A stretch of DNA of 8,462 nt from an uncultured Collinsella sp. GTDB lineage: Bacteria; Actinomycetota; Coriobacteriia; Coriobacteriales; Coriobacteriaceae. The stretch lies in assembly GCA_902490305.1 (NCBI GenBank), contig CABUDI010000038.1, forward strand, positions 1 to 8,462, given 5' to 3'. The position numbers were made by a program, and so were the translations under genes. The notes beneath the pieces are model-generated. The model saw only the letters and a list, made by a program, of their open reading frames with translations, made no database searches and was not told where the DNA came from. Below, one piece after another: positions 1 through 5,521 of this stretch (position 1 is the first letter of the stretch; each line of letters opens with the position of its first letter).

Positions 1-54
1 GGCCGCGGCGGCCCGCGCTGCATGAGCATGCCCTTCTGGCGCGAGGACCTCTAA
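1..54 (+). CDS. arcA: Arginine deiminase, C-terminal end (partial)
   Basis: The first 17 codons, read in frame from base 1 to a TAA at 52-54, give GRGGPRCMSMPFWREDL. This is the characteristic C-terminus of arginine deiminase, which hydrolyses arginine to citrulline and ammonia in the cytoplasm as step one of the arginine deiminase pathway. The GGPRCMSMP block carries the active-site cysteine (codon 19-21), the nucleophile that forms the amidino-enzyme intermediate in this family. The rest of the gene lies left of the window. The identification rests on a short tail, but the motif is highly diagnostic and the next two genes are ornithine carbamoyltransferase and an arginine/ornithine-type carrier, which is the expected arc gene order. 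Confidence 0.88.
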   Translation, partial: GRGGPRCMSMPFWREDL

Positions 55-66
55 GTCTTTCCGTTT

Positions 67-95
67 CCGGTGCGGTCCCCCTACAACCGCACCGG
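67..95 (+). repeat. Perfect 10-bp hairpin between arcA and arcB
   Basis: CCGGTGCGGT (67-76) is exactly complementary to ACCGCACCGG (86-95), with a 9-nt loop. It starts 12 nt after the arcA stop. No T-run follows, so it is not a classic intrinsic terminator. It more likely stabilises the arcA mRNA 3' end, marks a processing site, or slows polymerase. The structure is seen directly; the role is inferred. Confidence 0.7.
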
Positions 96-99
96 CTTC

Positions 100-114
100 G
101 CCCGTTAAACGGGC
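100..114 (+). repeat. Second small hairpin between arcA and arcB
   Basis: GCCCGT (100-105) pairs with ACGGGC (109-114) around a TAA loop, 4 nt after the preceding hairpin. With the first stem it makes a tandem hairpin pair in the 105-nt arcA-arcB gap, upstream of the arcB ribosome binding site (GAAAGGA at 145-151). Confidence 0.55.
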
Positions 115-159
115 ACCACTAATACTTACGTAATTCATTTCTTCGAAAGGAATCAAACC

Positions 160-1155
160 ATGGGTGTTAACCTCTCCGGCCGTAGCTTCCTCAAGCTTCT
201 CGACCTCACCACCGAGGAGATCGAGTACCTGCTCAAGCTCTCCAAGAACTTCAAGGATATGAAGCGCGCTGGCGTTCCGCACCGCTATCTCGAGGGCAAG
301 AACATCGTTCTGCTCTTCCAGAAGACCTCTACTCGTACCCGCTGCGCCTTCGAGGTCGGCGGCATGGATCTGGGCATGGGCGTCACCTACCTCGATCCGG
401 GTTCGTCGCAGATGGGCAAGAAGGAGTCCATCGAGGACACCGCCCGCGTTCTCGGCCGCATGTATGACGGCATCGAGTTCCGTGGCTTTGCCCAGGATGA
501 CGTCGAGGAGCTCGCTGCTAAGTCCGGCGTGCCCGTGTGGAACGGCCTGACCACTGAGTGGCATCCCACCCAGATGCTCGCCGACATCCTGACCGTCCAG
601 GAGAACTTCAACTACGACATCAAGGGCAAGACCCTCGTCTTCATGGGCGACTGCAAGAACAACGTTGCTCGCTCCCTCATGGTTGTCTGCTCCAAGCTCG
701 GCATGAACTTCGTGGCCTGCGGCCCCGAGGAGTGCATGCCCGCCGACGACGTCATCGAGGCCTGCAAGCCCATCGCCGAGGCCAACGGTTGCACCATCAA
801 GCTGACCACCGACGTCAAGGACGGCGTCACCGGTGCCGACGTTATCTACACCGACGTGTGGGTCTCCATGGGCGAGCCCGACGAGGTCTGGGCCGAGCGC
901 ATCGCTCAGCTCACCCCGTATCGTGTCACCTCCGAGGTCATGGCTATGGCCAACCCGGGTGCCATCTTCCTGCACTGCCTGCCCAGCTTCCACGACACCA
1001 ACACCACCATTGGCGCCGAGAAGTGCGAGCAGTTCGGCATCACCGAGCAGGAGGTCACCGACGAGGTCTTCGAGAGCCCCGCTTCCAAGGTCTTCGACGA
1101 GGCCGAGAACCGCATGCACACCATCAAGGCTGTCATGTACGCCACGCTCAAGTAA
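160..1155 (+). CDS. arcB: Ornithine carbamoyltransferase, catabolic type
   Basis: This 331-residue protein has the usual length and all signature blocks of ornithine carbamoyltransferase. The carbamoyl-phosphate site is STRTR (residues 57-61) with HPTQ (135-138). The ornithine-binding block is DVWVSMG (232-238). The catalytic block is HCLP (272-275), and the tail is ENRMHTIKAV (316-325). The enzyme interconverts ornithine plus carbamoyl phosphate with citrulline plus phosphate in the cytoplasm, usually as a homotrimer or a dodecamer of trimers. Its place between the arcA end and an arcD-type carrier argues that it works catabolically, phosphorolysing citrulline, rather than in arginine synthesis (argF). 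Sequence alone cannot prove direction. The ATG at 160 has a good Shine-Dalgarno, GAAAGGA at 145-151, with 8-nt spacing. The gene ends 16 nt before a strong terminator. Confidence 0.95.
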   Translation: MGVNLSGRSFLKLLDLTTEEIEYLLKLSKNFKDMKRAGVPHRYLEGKNIVLLFQKTSTRTRCAFEVGGMDLGMGVTYLDPGSSQMGKKESIEDTARVLGRMYDGIEFRGFAQDDVEELAAKSGVPVWNGLTTEWHPTQMLADILTVQENFNYDIKGKTLVFMGDCKNNVARSLMVVCSKLGMNFVACGPEECMPADDVIEACKPIAEANGCTIKLTTDVKDGVTGADVIYTDVWVSMGEPDEVWAERIAQLTPYRVTSEVMAMANPGAIFLHCLPSFHDTNTTIGAEKCEQFGITEQEVTDEVFESPASKVFDEAENRMHTIKAVMYATLK

Positions 1156-1171
1156 GAGCATCTAGCATCTC

Positions 1172-1209
1172 GCTCGGGGTGTATTGCTGCACACCCCGAG
1201 CAGTTTTAT
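1172..1209 (+). terminator. Intrinsic terminator after arcB
   Basis: GCTCGGGGTGT (1172-1182) pairs perfectly with ACACCCCGAGC (1191-1201) over an 8-nt loop, followed by AGTTTTAT. The 11-bp GC-rich stem plus short T-run fits a rho-independent terminator. As arcD follows in the same orientation, it may be leaky and lower arcD expression, or arcD may have its own promoter. Confidence 0.82.
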
Positions 1210-1218
1210 CTGGTAATA

Positions 1219-1269
1219 ATCTCGCATCAAGCGGCAGGCACGGCACGGAAGAGCCGCTTCTGGCGAGAT
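1219..1269 (+). repeat. Long hairpin in the leader of arcD
   Basis: ATCTCGC (1219-1225) pairs with GCGAGAT (1263-1269). After a symmetric 3x3 internal loop, AAGCGGC (1229-1235) pairs with GCCGCTT (1253-1259), closing a 17-nt loop. The two stems are exactly co-centred. The structure lies between the arcB terminator and the arcD ribosome binding site and has no T-run. It may be a processing or stability element, or a leader structure affecting arcD translation; the role is inferred. Confidence 0.55.
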
Positions 1270-1285
1270 CAGTAAATGATTTATG

Positions 1286-1293
1286 AAGGGGGG
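1286..1293 (+). promoter_or_regulatory. Ribosome binding site that sets the arcD start
   Basis: AAGGGGGG at 1286-1293 lies 9 nt before the ATG at 1303. It directly abuts an in-frame ATG at 1294 and lies downstream of an in-frame ATG at 1276, so neither of those can use it. This makes 1303 the best start. Confidence 0.7.
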
Positions 1294-1302
1294 ATGAGAA
1301 CT

Positions 1303-2781
1303 ATGACTGAGACCGCTAAGAAAAAGCGCGGTATGCCTTCATCGTTCACCATTCTTCTTGCTCTGCTGGCAATTGTCGCAGTGATTACCGTTATCGTCTC
1401 CGGCACGTCCGGCGGCGCGGTTACTGCCGCCCGTCTGAGCGATTTCTGCACCGCCCCGATTAAGGGCTTCGCTGACGCTCTGCCCGTCTGCCTCTTCGTT
1501 ATGATCCTGGGCGGCTTCCTCGGTATGATGACCGAGACCGGCGCCCTGGACAACGGCATCGCCGTTCTGGTGCAGAAGCTTAAGGGCAACGAGATTATGC
1601 TCATTCCCGTGCTGATGCTCATCTTCTCCCTCGGTGGTACCACCTATGGTATGTGCGAGGAGACCGTTCCCTTCTACGCCTTGCTTGCCGCTACCATGAT
1701 GGCCGCTGGCTTCGACCCGATGGTCGGTGCCGCCACCGTCCTGCTCGGCGCTGGCTGCGGCTGCCTGGGCTCCACGGTTAACCCGTTCGCCGTCGGCGCT
1801 GCCGTCGACGCTCTGACCGGCGTTGGCATTGAGGTCAACCAGTCCATCATCATCGGCCTCGGTGCCGTCCTGTGGATTGTTACCACTGCTATGTCCATCT
1901 TCTTCGTCATGAGCTATGCCAAGAAGGTCAAGGCTGACAAGGGTTCCACCATCCTGTCGATGCAGGAGCTCAAGGACGCCGAAGAGGCTCACGGCAAGGC
2001 TGCTTCCGAGGTTCACAATGAGGTCAAGCTCACCGGTCGTCAGAAGGGTGTTCTGATCGCCTTTGCCTTCACCTTCGTCGTCATGATCGTCGGCTTCATC
2101 CCGCTGGCCGACCTCAACGAGGGCGTCGCCAACTTCTTTGACGCTGGCGCTGTCTACGATGCCGACGGTAACGCCGTCGTCCAGGGCTGGTCTGCCCTGA
2201 TCACCGGCCTGCCCATTGGCCAGTGGTACTTCGACGAGGCTTCCACCTGGTTCTTCCTCATGGCTGTCCTGATCGGTATCATCGGTGGCCTGTCCGAGAA
2301 GCAGATCGTCAACACCTTCATCACCGGCGCTGCCGACATGATGTCCGTTGTTCTCGTCATCGCCCTCGCTCGTGGTATCTCCGTCCTCATGGCTAACACC
2401 GGCCTCGACGTCTACGTCCTCGACGCTGCCGCCAATGCCCTGGCTGGCCTGTCCGGTGTGATCTTCGCTCCCATGAGCTTCCTGGTCTACTTCGGCCTGT
2501 CCTTCCTGATCCCCTCGACCTCCGGTATGGCCACCGTCTCCATGCCCATCATGGGACCGCTGGCTGTTAAGCTCGGCTTCTCGCCTGAGGTCATGGTCAT
2601 GATCTTCTCCGCCGCCATCGGTGTCGTGAACCTATTCACCCCGACCTCCGGCGCCATCATGGGCGGTCTCGCCCTGGCCAAGATCGAGTGGACGACCTGG
2701 CTCAAGTTTGCCCTTAAGCTCATCGTCGCGCTCTCCGTCGTCTGCGCCATCATCCTGACCGTCGCCTGCGTGTTGATCTAA
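1303..2781 (+). CDS. arcD: YfcC-family arginine/ornithine-type antiporter
   Basis: A 492-residue, strongly hydrophobic integral membrane protein of the YfcC family (related to DcuC-type C4-dicarboxylate carriers). A short basic N-terminus (TAKKKRG) precedes the first membrane segment at about 15-34. Many further segments follow (about 58-77, 98-113, 140-165, 180-205), then a charged cytoplasmic loop at about 207-248 (KKVKADKG to RQKG) and a second half of segments from about 249 to 491. Family-type signatures are GGTTYGMCEETVPFY (111-125), STVNPFAVG (157-165), IPSTSGMATVSMPIMGP (403-419) and FTPTSGAIMGG (445-455), the last two resembling re-entrant substrate-site loops. In streptococci, YfcC-type carriers encoded with the arginine deiminase genes exchange arginine for ornithine. 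The position behind arcA-arcB supports that role, but the substrate is inferred. The start at 1303 was chosen for its Shine-Dalgarno. Confidence 0.85.
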   Translation: MTETAKKKRGMPSSFTILLALLAIVAVITVIVSGTSGGAVTAARLSDFCTAPIKGFADALPVCLFVMILGGFLGMMTETGALDNGIAVLVQKLKGNEIMLIPVLMLIFSLGGTTYGMCEETVPFYALLAATMMAAGFDPMVGAATVLLGAGCGCLGSTVNPFAVGAAVDALTGVGIEVNQSIIIGLGAVLWIVTTAMSIFFVMSYAKKVKADKGSTILSMQELKDAEEAHGKAASEVHNEVKLTGRQKGVLIAFAFTFVVMIVGFIPLADLNEGVANFFDAGAVYDADGNAVVQGWSALITGLPIGQWYFDEASTWFFLMAVLIGIIGGLSEKQIVNTFITGAADMMSVVLVIALARGISVLMANTGLDVYVLDAAANALAGLSGVIFAPMSFLVYFGLSFLIPSTSGMATVSMPIMGPLAVKLGFSPEVMVMIFSAAIGVVNLFTPTSGAIMGGLALAKIEWTTWLKFALKLIVALSVVCAIILTVACVLI

Positions 2782-2879
2782 GTACCCAACGGGTACCCCA
2801 CGGAAACCTTGACGATCCTGTAGAGGATCACCTGGTCATCGTCTGTCCGGCGGGGTAAACCCACCGGTAGACTCCTACC
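2782..2879 (+). other. Structured 3' region of arcD (several small hairpins)
   Basis: No gene is seen here. Several short inverted repeats follow the arcD stop: GTACCC/GGGTAC (2782-2787/2791-2796), GACGAT/ATCGTC (2811-2816/2838-2843) with a competing GATCCT/AGGATC (2814-2819/2824-2829), CCGG.GGG/CCC.CCGG (2847-2854/2860-2867) and GGTAG/CTACC (2866-2870/2875-2879). Some overlap and exclude each other. This could be a structured 3' untranslated region or an unrecognised RNA. I match it to no RNA family I know. Confidence 0.4.
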
Positions 2880-2883
2880 TTTA

Positions 2884-2922
2884 GCCCCCTTCCGTTCCGT
2901 GCGCGGGAGGGGGCGCTCTTGT
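2884..2922 (+). terminator. Probable terminator after arcD
   Basis: GCCCCCTTCCG (2884-2894) pairs with CGGGAGGGGGC (2904-2914), with one U-G pair and a 9-nt loop. A moderately T-rich stretch, GCTCTTGT, follows at 2915-2922. The stem is strong but the T-run is poor, so termination strength is uncertain. Confidence 0.55.
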
Positions 2923-2950
2923 GTTCCGGCGTTTTACCAAACGCCGGAAC
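2923..2950. repeat. Perfect 12-bp hairpin with 4-nt loop
   Basis: GTTCCGGCGTTT (2923-2934) is the exact reverse complement of AAACGCCGGAAC (2939-2950), with loop TACC. It lies immediately behind the arcD terminator-like stem and 13 nt before the large palindrome. Neither strand has a T-run after the stem. Its function is unknown; candidates are an RNA stability hairpin or part of a compound palindromic repeat. Confidence 0.75.
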
Positions 2951-2963
2951 CACTCGACGCTGC

Positions 2964-3061
2964 AAGCCCGCCAGAGCGGCAATCTGACGTTCAATCGTCG
3001 GGCATGGCCAAAAGGCCTATGCCCTCCTCTTTCACGTCACCTTGCTCGCTCTGGCGGGCTT
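2964..3061. repeat. Nested intergenic palindrome of about 98 nt
   Basis: AAGCCCGCCAGAGCG (2964-2978) is the exact reverse complement of 3047-3061 (15 bp). Inside it, nested pairs share nearly the same centre: GCAA/TTGC (2979-2982/3042-3045), TGACGT/ACGTCA (2985-2990/3034-3039), GGGCAT/ATGCCC (3000-3005/3019-3024) and GGCC/GGCC (3006-3009/3014-3017), closing an AAAA loop. They are separated by small internal loops and single bulges. The whole element folds into one extended hairpin. It resembles a miniature palindromic repeat of REP or MITE type, or a structured RNA. Whether it is multicopy cannot be judged from this window. Confidence 0.7.
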
Positions 3062-3221
3062 TCGCTGACTTTTGCTCCACCTGCGGCGCTGCCATTGTTG
3101 GTGTTATGGGGCGGTGCAATGGGGTCAGGTTAGTTTGCACCAAATATGTCCGACAAGAGGTTTGACGGATGTTTGGTTGGTGCCTGTTGATGGTCTGGGT
3201 ATCGGGGAGGGCGGGCTCCGT
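3062..3221 (+). other. Upstream region of the UPF0371 gene, with a dyad
   Basis: No gene is seen. The only structure I find is an imperfect dyad: ACCAAA (3139-3144) with TTTGGT (3172-3177), or alternatively GCACCA (3137-3142) with TGGTGC (3178-3183), around TCCG/CGGA (3149-3152/3166-3169) and CAA/TTG (3154-3156/3162-3164). It ends about 40-45 nt upstream of the TATAAT box and could be an operator. That role is speculative. Confidence 0.3.
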
Positions 3222-3227
3222 TATAAT
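3222..3227 (+). promoter_or_regulatory. -10 box for the UPF0371 gene
   Basis: A perfect TATAAT lies 39 nt before the chosen start at 3267, predicting a short leader of about 33 nt. I see no good -35 box at 16-18 bp spacing, so an activator or a weak -35 may be involved. Confidence 0.55.
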
Positions 3228-3266
3228 CGCCTAGAACATTAAATGGAAACGGGACGGGAGCCATAT

Positions 3267-4748
3267 ATGCGCCAGGGTTTCGACAACGCGAAGTATATCG
3301 AGCTGCAGGCTGCTCACATTAAGGAGCGCATCTCACAGTTTGGTGGCAAGCTCTATTTGGAGTTTGGCGGCAAGCTGTTCGATGACTATCATGCGAGCCG
3401 CGTGCTGCCGGGTTTTGAACCGGACAGCAAGTTCCGCATGCTCAAGAGCATCGCCGACGATGTCGAGGTTATCATCGCGATCAACGCGAACCACATCGAG
3501 AAAAACAAGGCTCGTGGTGACCTTGGCATTACCTATGACGAGGATGTGCTGCGCCTGGTTGACCTGTTCCGCGGCAACGGCTTTGCCGTCGCGGCTGTGG
3601 TCATCACCCAGTACGCCGGCCAGCCTGCTGCCGATGTGTTCCGCAACCGCTTGAACGCGCTCGGTATTCCCGCCAAGCTGCACTATCCCATCGAGGGGTA
3701 TCCGCACGATGGCGATCTGATCGTGTCCGACGATGGCTACGGCAAGAACGAGTTTGTCGAGACCACGCGTCCGCTCGTTGTCGTGACGGCACCCGGCCCC
3801 GGCTCGGGCAAGCTCGCTACTTGCCTCTCGCAGCTGTATCACGAGCATAAGCACGGTACCGCCGCCGGCTATGCCAAGTTCGAGACCTTCCCGGTCTGGA
3901 ATCTTCCTCTGACGCATCCGGTCAATATTGCCTACGAGGCCGCCACGGCTGACCTCGACGACGCCAATATCATCGATTCGTTCCACCTTGAGGCCTACAA
4001 CAAGACCACGGTCAACTACAACCGCGACGTCGAGGCCTTCCCGGTAGTCCGTGCCCTGATGGAAAAGATCCTGGGCAAGAGCCCCTACCAGAGCCCTACG
4101 GACATGGGCGTCAATATGGTCGGCTTTGCCATCACCGATGACGATGCCTGCCGCGACGCTTCCAAGATGGAGATTGTCCGCCGCTACTTTACCGCGGTCG
4201 AAAATGTGCGCCGTACCGGCGTGGGCGATGAGCAAGTCGACCGTCTCAAGATTATTATGAAGAAAGCCGGCATCGATAAGAACTACTCACCGGCGCGCTC
4301 GGCGGCCCTCACCAGGGAGCAACTGACGGGTGGTCCCGTGGGTGCCATGGTCATGCCCGATGGCTCCGTGGTGACCGGTAAGACCTCCACGCGCCTGGGC
4401 GCCGCAAGTTCGCTCATTATGAACGCCCTCAAGCACGTCTCGGGCGTCGACCTTGAGCTCGAGGTTATCAGCGATGAGGCGATCGAGCCCATCAGCAAGC
4501 TCAAGACGCATTTCCTGGGCAGCAAAAACCCGCGCCTCCACACCGACGAGACGCTTATGGCGCTGTCGATCACCTCGGCCACGAGTGAGACGGCCGCTCG
4601 CGTCCTTTCGGGCCTGGAGCAGCTGCGCGGTTGCGATGCCTTCTTTAGCGTGATTATCTCGCCGACGGACGAGACGGTACTGCGCAAACTGGGTATCAAC
4701 GTGTGCTGCGAGCCCAAGTTTGAGCGCCGCGGTTTCTTCCATCGCTAA
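3267..4748 (+). CDS. UPF0371 / DUF1846 family protein, function unknown
   Basis: A 493-residue cytoplasmic protein, close to the usual length of about 500 for the DUF1846 (UPF0371) family. The N-terminus MRQGFDNAKY and the block FGGKLYLEFGGKLFDDYHAS (residues 25-44) followed by RVLPGF (45-50) are typical. A glycine-rich loop, VTAPGPGSGKLATCLSQLYH (173-192), resembles a phosphate-binding P-loop (GPGSGK at 176-181). It lacks the Ser/Thr after the lysine of a standard Walker A, so nucleotide binding is only suggested. I see no signal peptide or membrane segment. The start at 3267 is preferred over an in-frame ATG at 3243. GGGAG at 3256-3260 gives 6-nt spacing, family members start with this short MxxGFD lead, and 3243 would leave almost no leader after the TATAAT box. 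The gene has its own promoter and terminator, so it is probably monocistronic. No biochemical role is established to my knowledge. Confidence 0.9.
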   Translation: MRQGFDNAKYIELQAAHIKERISQFGGKLYLEFGGKLFDDYHASRVLPGFEPDSKFRMLKSIADDVEVIIAINANHIEKNKARGDLGITYDEDVLRLVDLFRGNGFAVAAVVITQYAGQPAADVFRNRLNALGIPAKLHYPIEGYPHDGDLIVSDDGYGKNEFVETTRPLVVVTAPGPGSGKLATCLSQLYHEHKHGTAAGYAKFETFPVWNLPLTHPVNIAYEAATADLDDANIIDSFHLEAYNKTTVNYNRDVEAFPVVRALMEKILGKSPYQSPTDMGVNMVGFAITDDDACRDASKMEIVRRYFTAVENVRRTGVGDEQVDRLKIIMKKAGIDKNYSPARSAALTREQLTGGPVGAMVMPDGSVVTGKTSTRLGAASSLIMNALKHVSGVDLELEVISDEAIEPISKLKTHFLGSKNPRLHTDETLMALSITSATSETAARVLSGLEQLRGCDAFFSVIISPTDETVLRKLGINVCCEPKFERRGFFHR

Positions 4749-4782
4749 GTTTGAAGCACCGCGGTAATTGCATTGCATTTTG

Positions 4783-4815
4783 GCCGTATCGGGTTAGCGC
4801 CCGGTACGGCTTTTT
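4783..4815 (+). terminator. Intrinsic terminator after the UPF0371 gene
   Basis: GCCGTATCGGG (4783-4793) pairs with CCCGGTACGGC (4800-4810), with one U-G pair and a 6-nt loop, followed at once by TTTTT (4811-4815). This is a textbook rho-independent terminator. Confidence 0.93.
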
Positions 4816-4881
4816 GATCAATAAAGCGCCTATTTCGGCGAAAAATAGCTGTTTACCTGCCTAGAAACAATTTGAGCGGTA

Positions 4882-4887
4882 TACAAT
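4882..4887 (+). promoter_or_regulatory. Possible -10 box for the winged-helix gene
   Basis: TACAAT lies in an AT-rich patch about 120 nt upstream of the gene and is the best -10-like match in this gap. No matching -35 box is evident. It sits inside an imperfect dyad, AAACAATT (4865-4872) against AACTGTTT (4894-4901), 7 of 8 complementary, which could be an operator. Confidence 0.3.
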
Positions 4888-4992
4888 AACCGTAACTGTT
4901 TCATCCTTAGCGGGATGCCGCATGATGGATATTACCTGCCATCGTGAGGTGTGTCGGTCGCGCACGGCGCGTTAGATGCTCGTGCTCGGTTT

Positions 4993-4999
4993 GAGGAGG
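4993..4999 (+). promoter_or_regulatory. Ribosome binding site that sets the winged-helix start
   Basis: GAGGAGG at 4993-4999 lies 5 nt before the ATG at 5005. The alternative in-frame GTG at 4951 has only GAGG 1 nt away, too close to work. This fixes the start at 5005. Confidence 0.75.
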
Positions 5000-5004
5000 C
5001 TGCT

Positions 5005-5343
5005 ATGGCGGGCAAGGGTCGTGCGAGTGTCAACGATATGAAGCGTGTCGAGGTGCTGGTGTTGATGGAGATCGACCAGCAAACCGAAGACAATGGCGGG
5101 CCGTATGGTTTCTCGCGCAAAACGCTTGCCGAGCGCGTGGGGGTTTCGCCGTATCGTGTCCGCGCCGCAATCGATCGCTTGGATTCCGAAGGCATGATTG
5201 ATGTCGTCTCGCGTTATAGCGACGACGGCGGTCAGCTTGCAAATGGCATTTGCCTCACCGAACGTGGCGAGTGGTATCTTGAGGGCGTCCGTACCGGCAT
5301 GCTCGTTCAAGAAATGCTTGAGGACGAGGTTGCTGATCGATAG
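5005..5343 (+). CDS. Small winged-helix DNA-binding protein
   Basis: A 112-residue soluble protein. Residues 12-22 (MKRVEVLVLME) form a first helix. Residues 37-67 contain a helix-turn-helix with SRKTLAERVGVSPYRVRAAI as its core. The recognition helix is around 49-59, then the LDSEGMIDV turn leads into a probable wing at about 67-86 (RYSDDGGQLANGICLT). A C-terminal helix (87-108) could dimerise. The layout resembles winged-helix regulators of the GntR, MarR or PadR type, but I cannot assign a family, and no ligand domain is present. It stands alone between two terminators, so it need not regulate its neighbours. A possible dyad around its own -10 box would be consistent with autoregulation, which is speculative. 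Codon use looks like its neighbours, with no sign of recent transfer. Confidence 0.8.
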   Translation: MAGKGRASVNDMKRVEVLVLMEIDQQTEDNGGPYGFSRKTLAERVGVSPYRVRAAIDRLDSEGMIDVVSRYSDDGGQLANGICLTERGEWYLEGVRTGMLVQEMLEDEVADR

Positions 5344-5367
5344 CAGCATGTAACCCTTGCCACAGCG

Positions 5368-5400
5368 ACGCCGCCTGGGAAACCGGGCGGCGTTTTGTTT
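5368..5400 (+). terminator. Intrinsic terminator with GAAA tetraloop
   Basis: ACGCCGCCTGG (5368-5378) pairs with CCGGGCGGCGT (5383-5393), including one U-G pair, across a GAAA tetraloop. TTTTGTTT follows through 5400, its first T being the last base of the stem. It closes the winged-helix gene 24 nt after its stop and separates it from pyrG. Confidence 0.92.
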
Positions 5401-5434
5401 CAAGATTGAGAAATGCAATCGCACGCGAGAAAAA

Positions 5435-5466
5435 TTGCGAACGGTCCGCGGCGCGAGTATTACAAT
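5435..5466 (+). promoter_or_regulatory. Probable promoter of pyrG
   Basis: TTGCGA (5435-5440) followed by 17 bp and TATTAC (5458-5463) gives acceptable sigma-70-type spacing. An overlapping TACAAT (5461-5466) is a better -10 but leaves 20-bp spacing. The predicted leader of about 50 nt contains an 6-bp stem, CCCGTA/TACGGG (5472-5477/5498-5503). No GGGC start-site run or T-tailed attenuator of the kind used for CTP-sensing pyrG control in Bacillus is seen. Confidence 0.45.
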
Positions 5467-5521
5467 GAAGACCCGTAAGATGTGGATAAACAACTTCTAC
5501 GGGAAGCGCAGGTAACTCAAT

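Noticed and set aside
2782..3061. Known housekeeping RNA (RNase P RNA, SRP RNA, tmRNA, 6S)
   Set aside because: None of the conserved core motifs of these RNAs is present despite the dense hairpins.
2899..3165. Short + strand open frames in the arcD-UPF0371 gap
   Set aside because: They run across the 12-bp hairpin and the 98-nt palindrome, with no suitable ribosome binding site and no protein-like pattern.
3333..4235. 300-codon open frame on the - strand opposite the UPF0371 gene
   Set aside because: Antisense shadow of a well-supported gene; the translation is low in family-like features and no promoter or ribosome binding site supports it.
5467..5521. Bacillus-type CTP-sensing attenuator in the pyrG leader
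   Set aside because: The region near the predicted start has no GGGC run and the only stem (5472-5503) has no T-run; nothing supports reiterative-transcription control.
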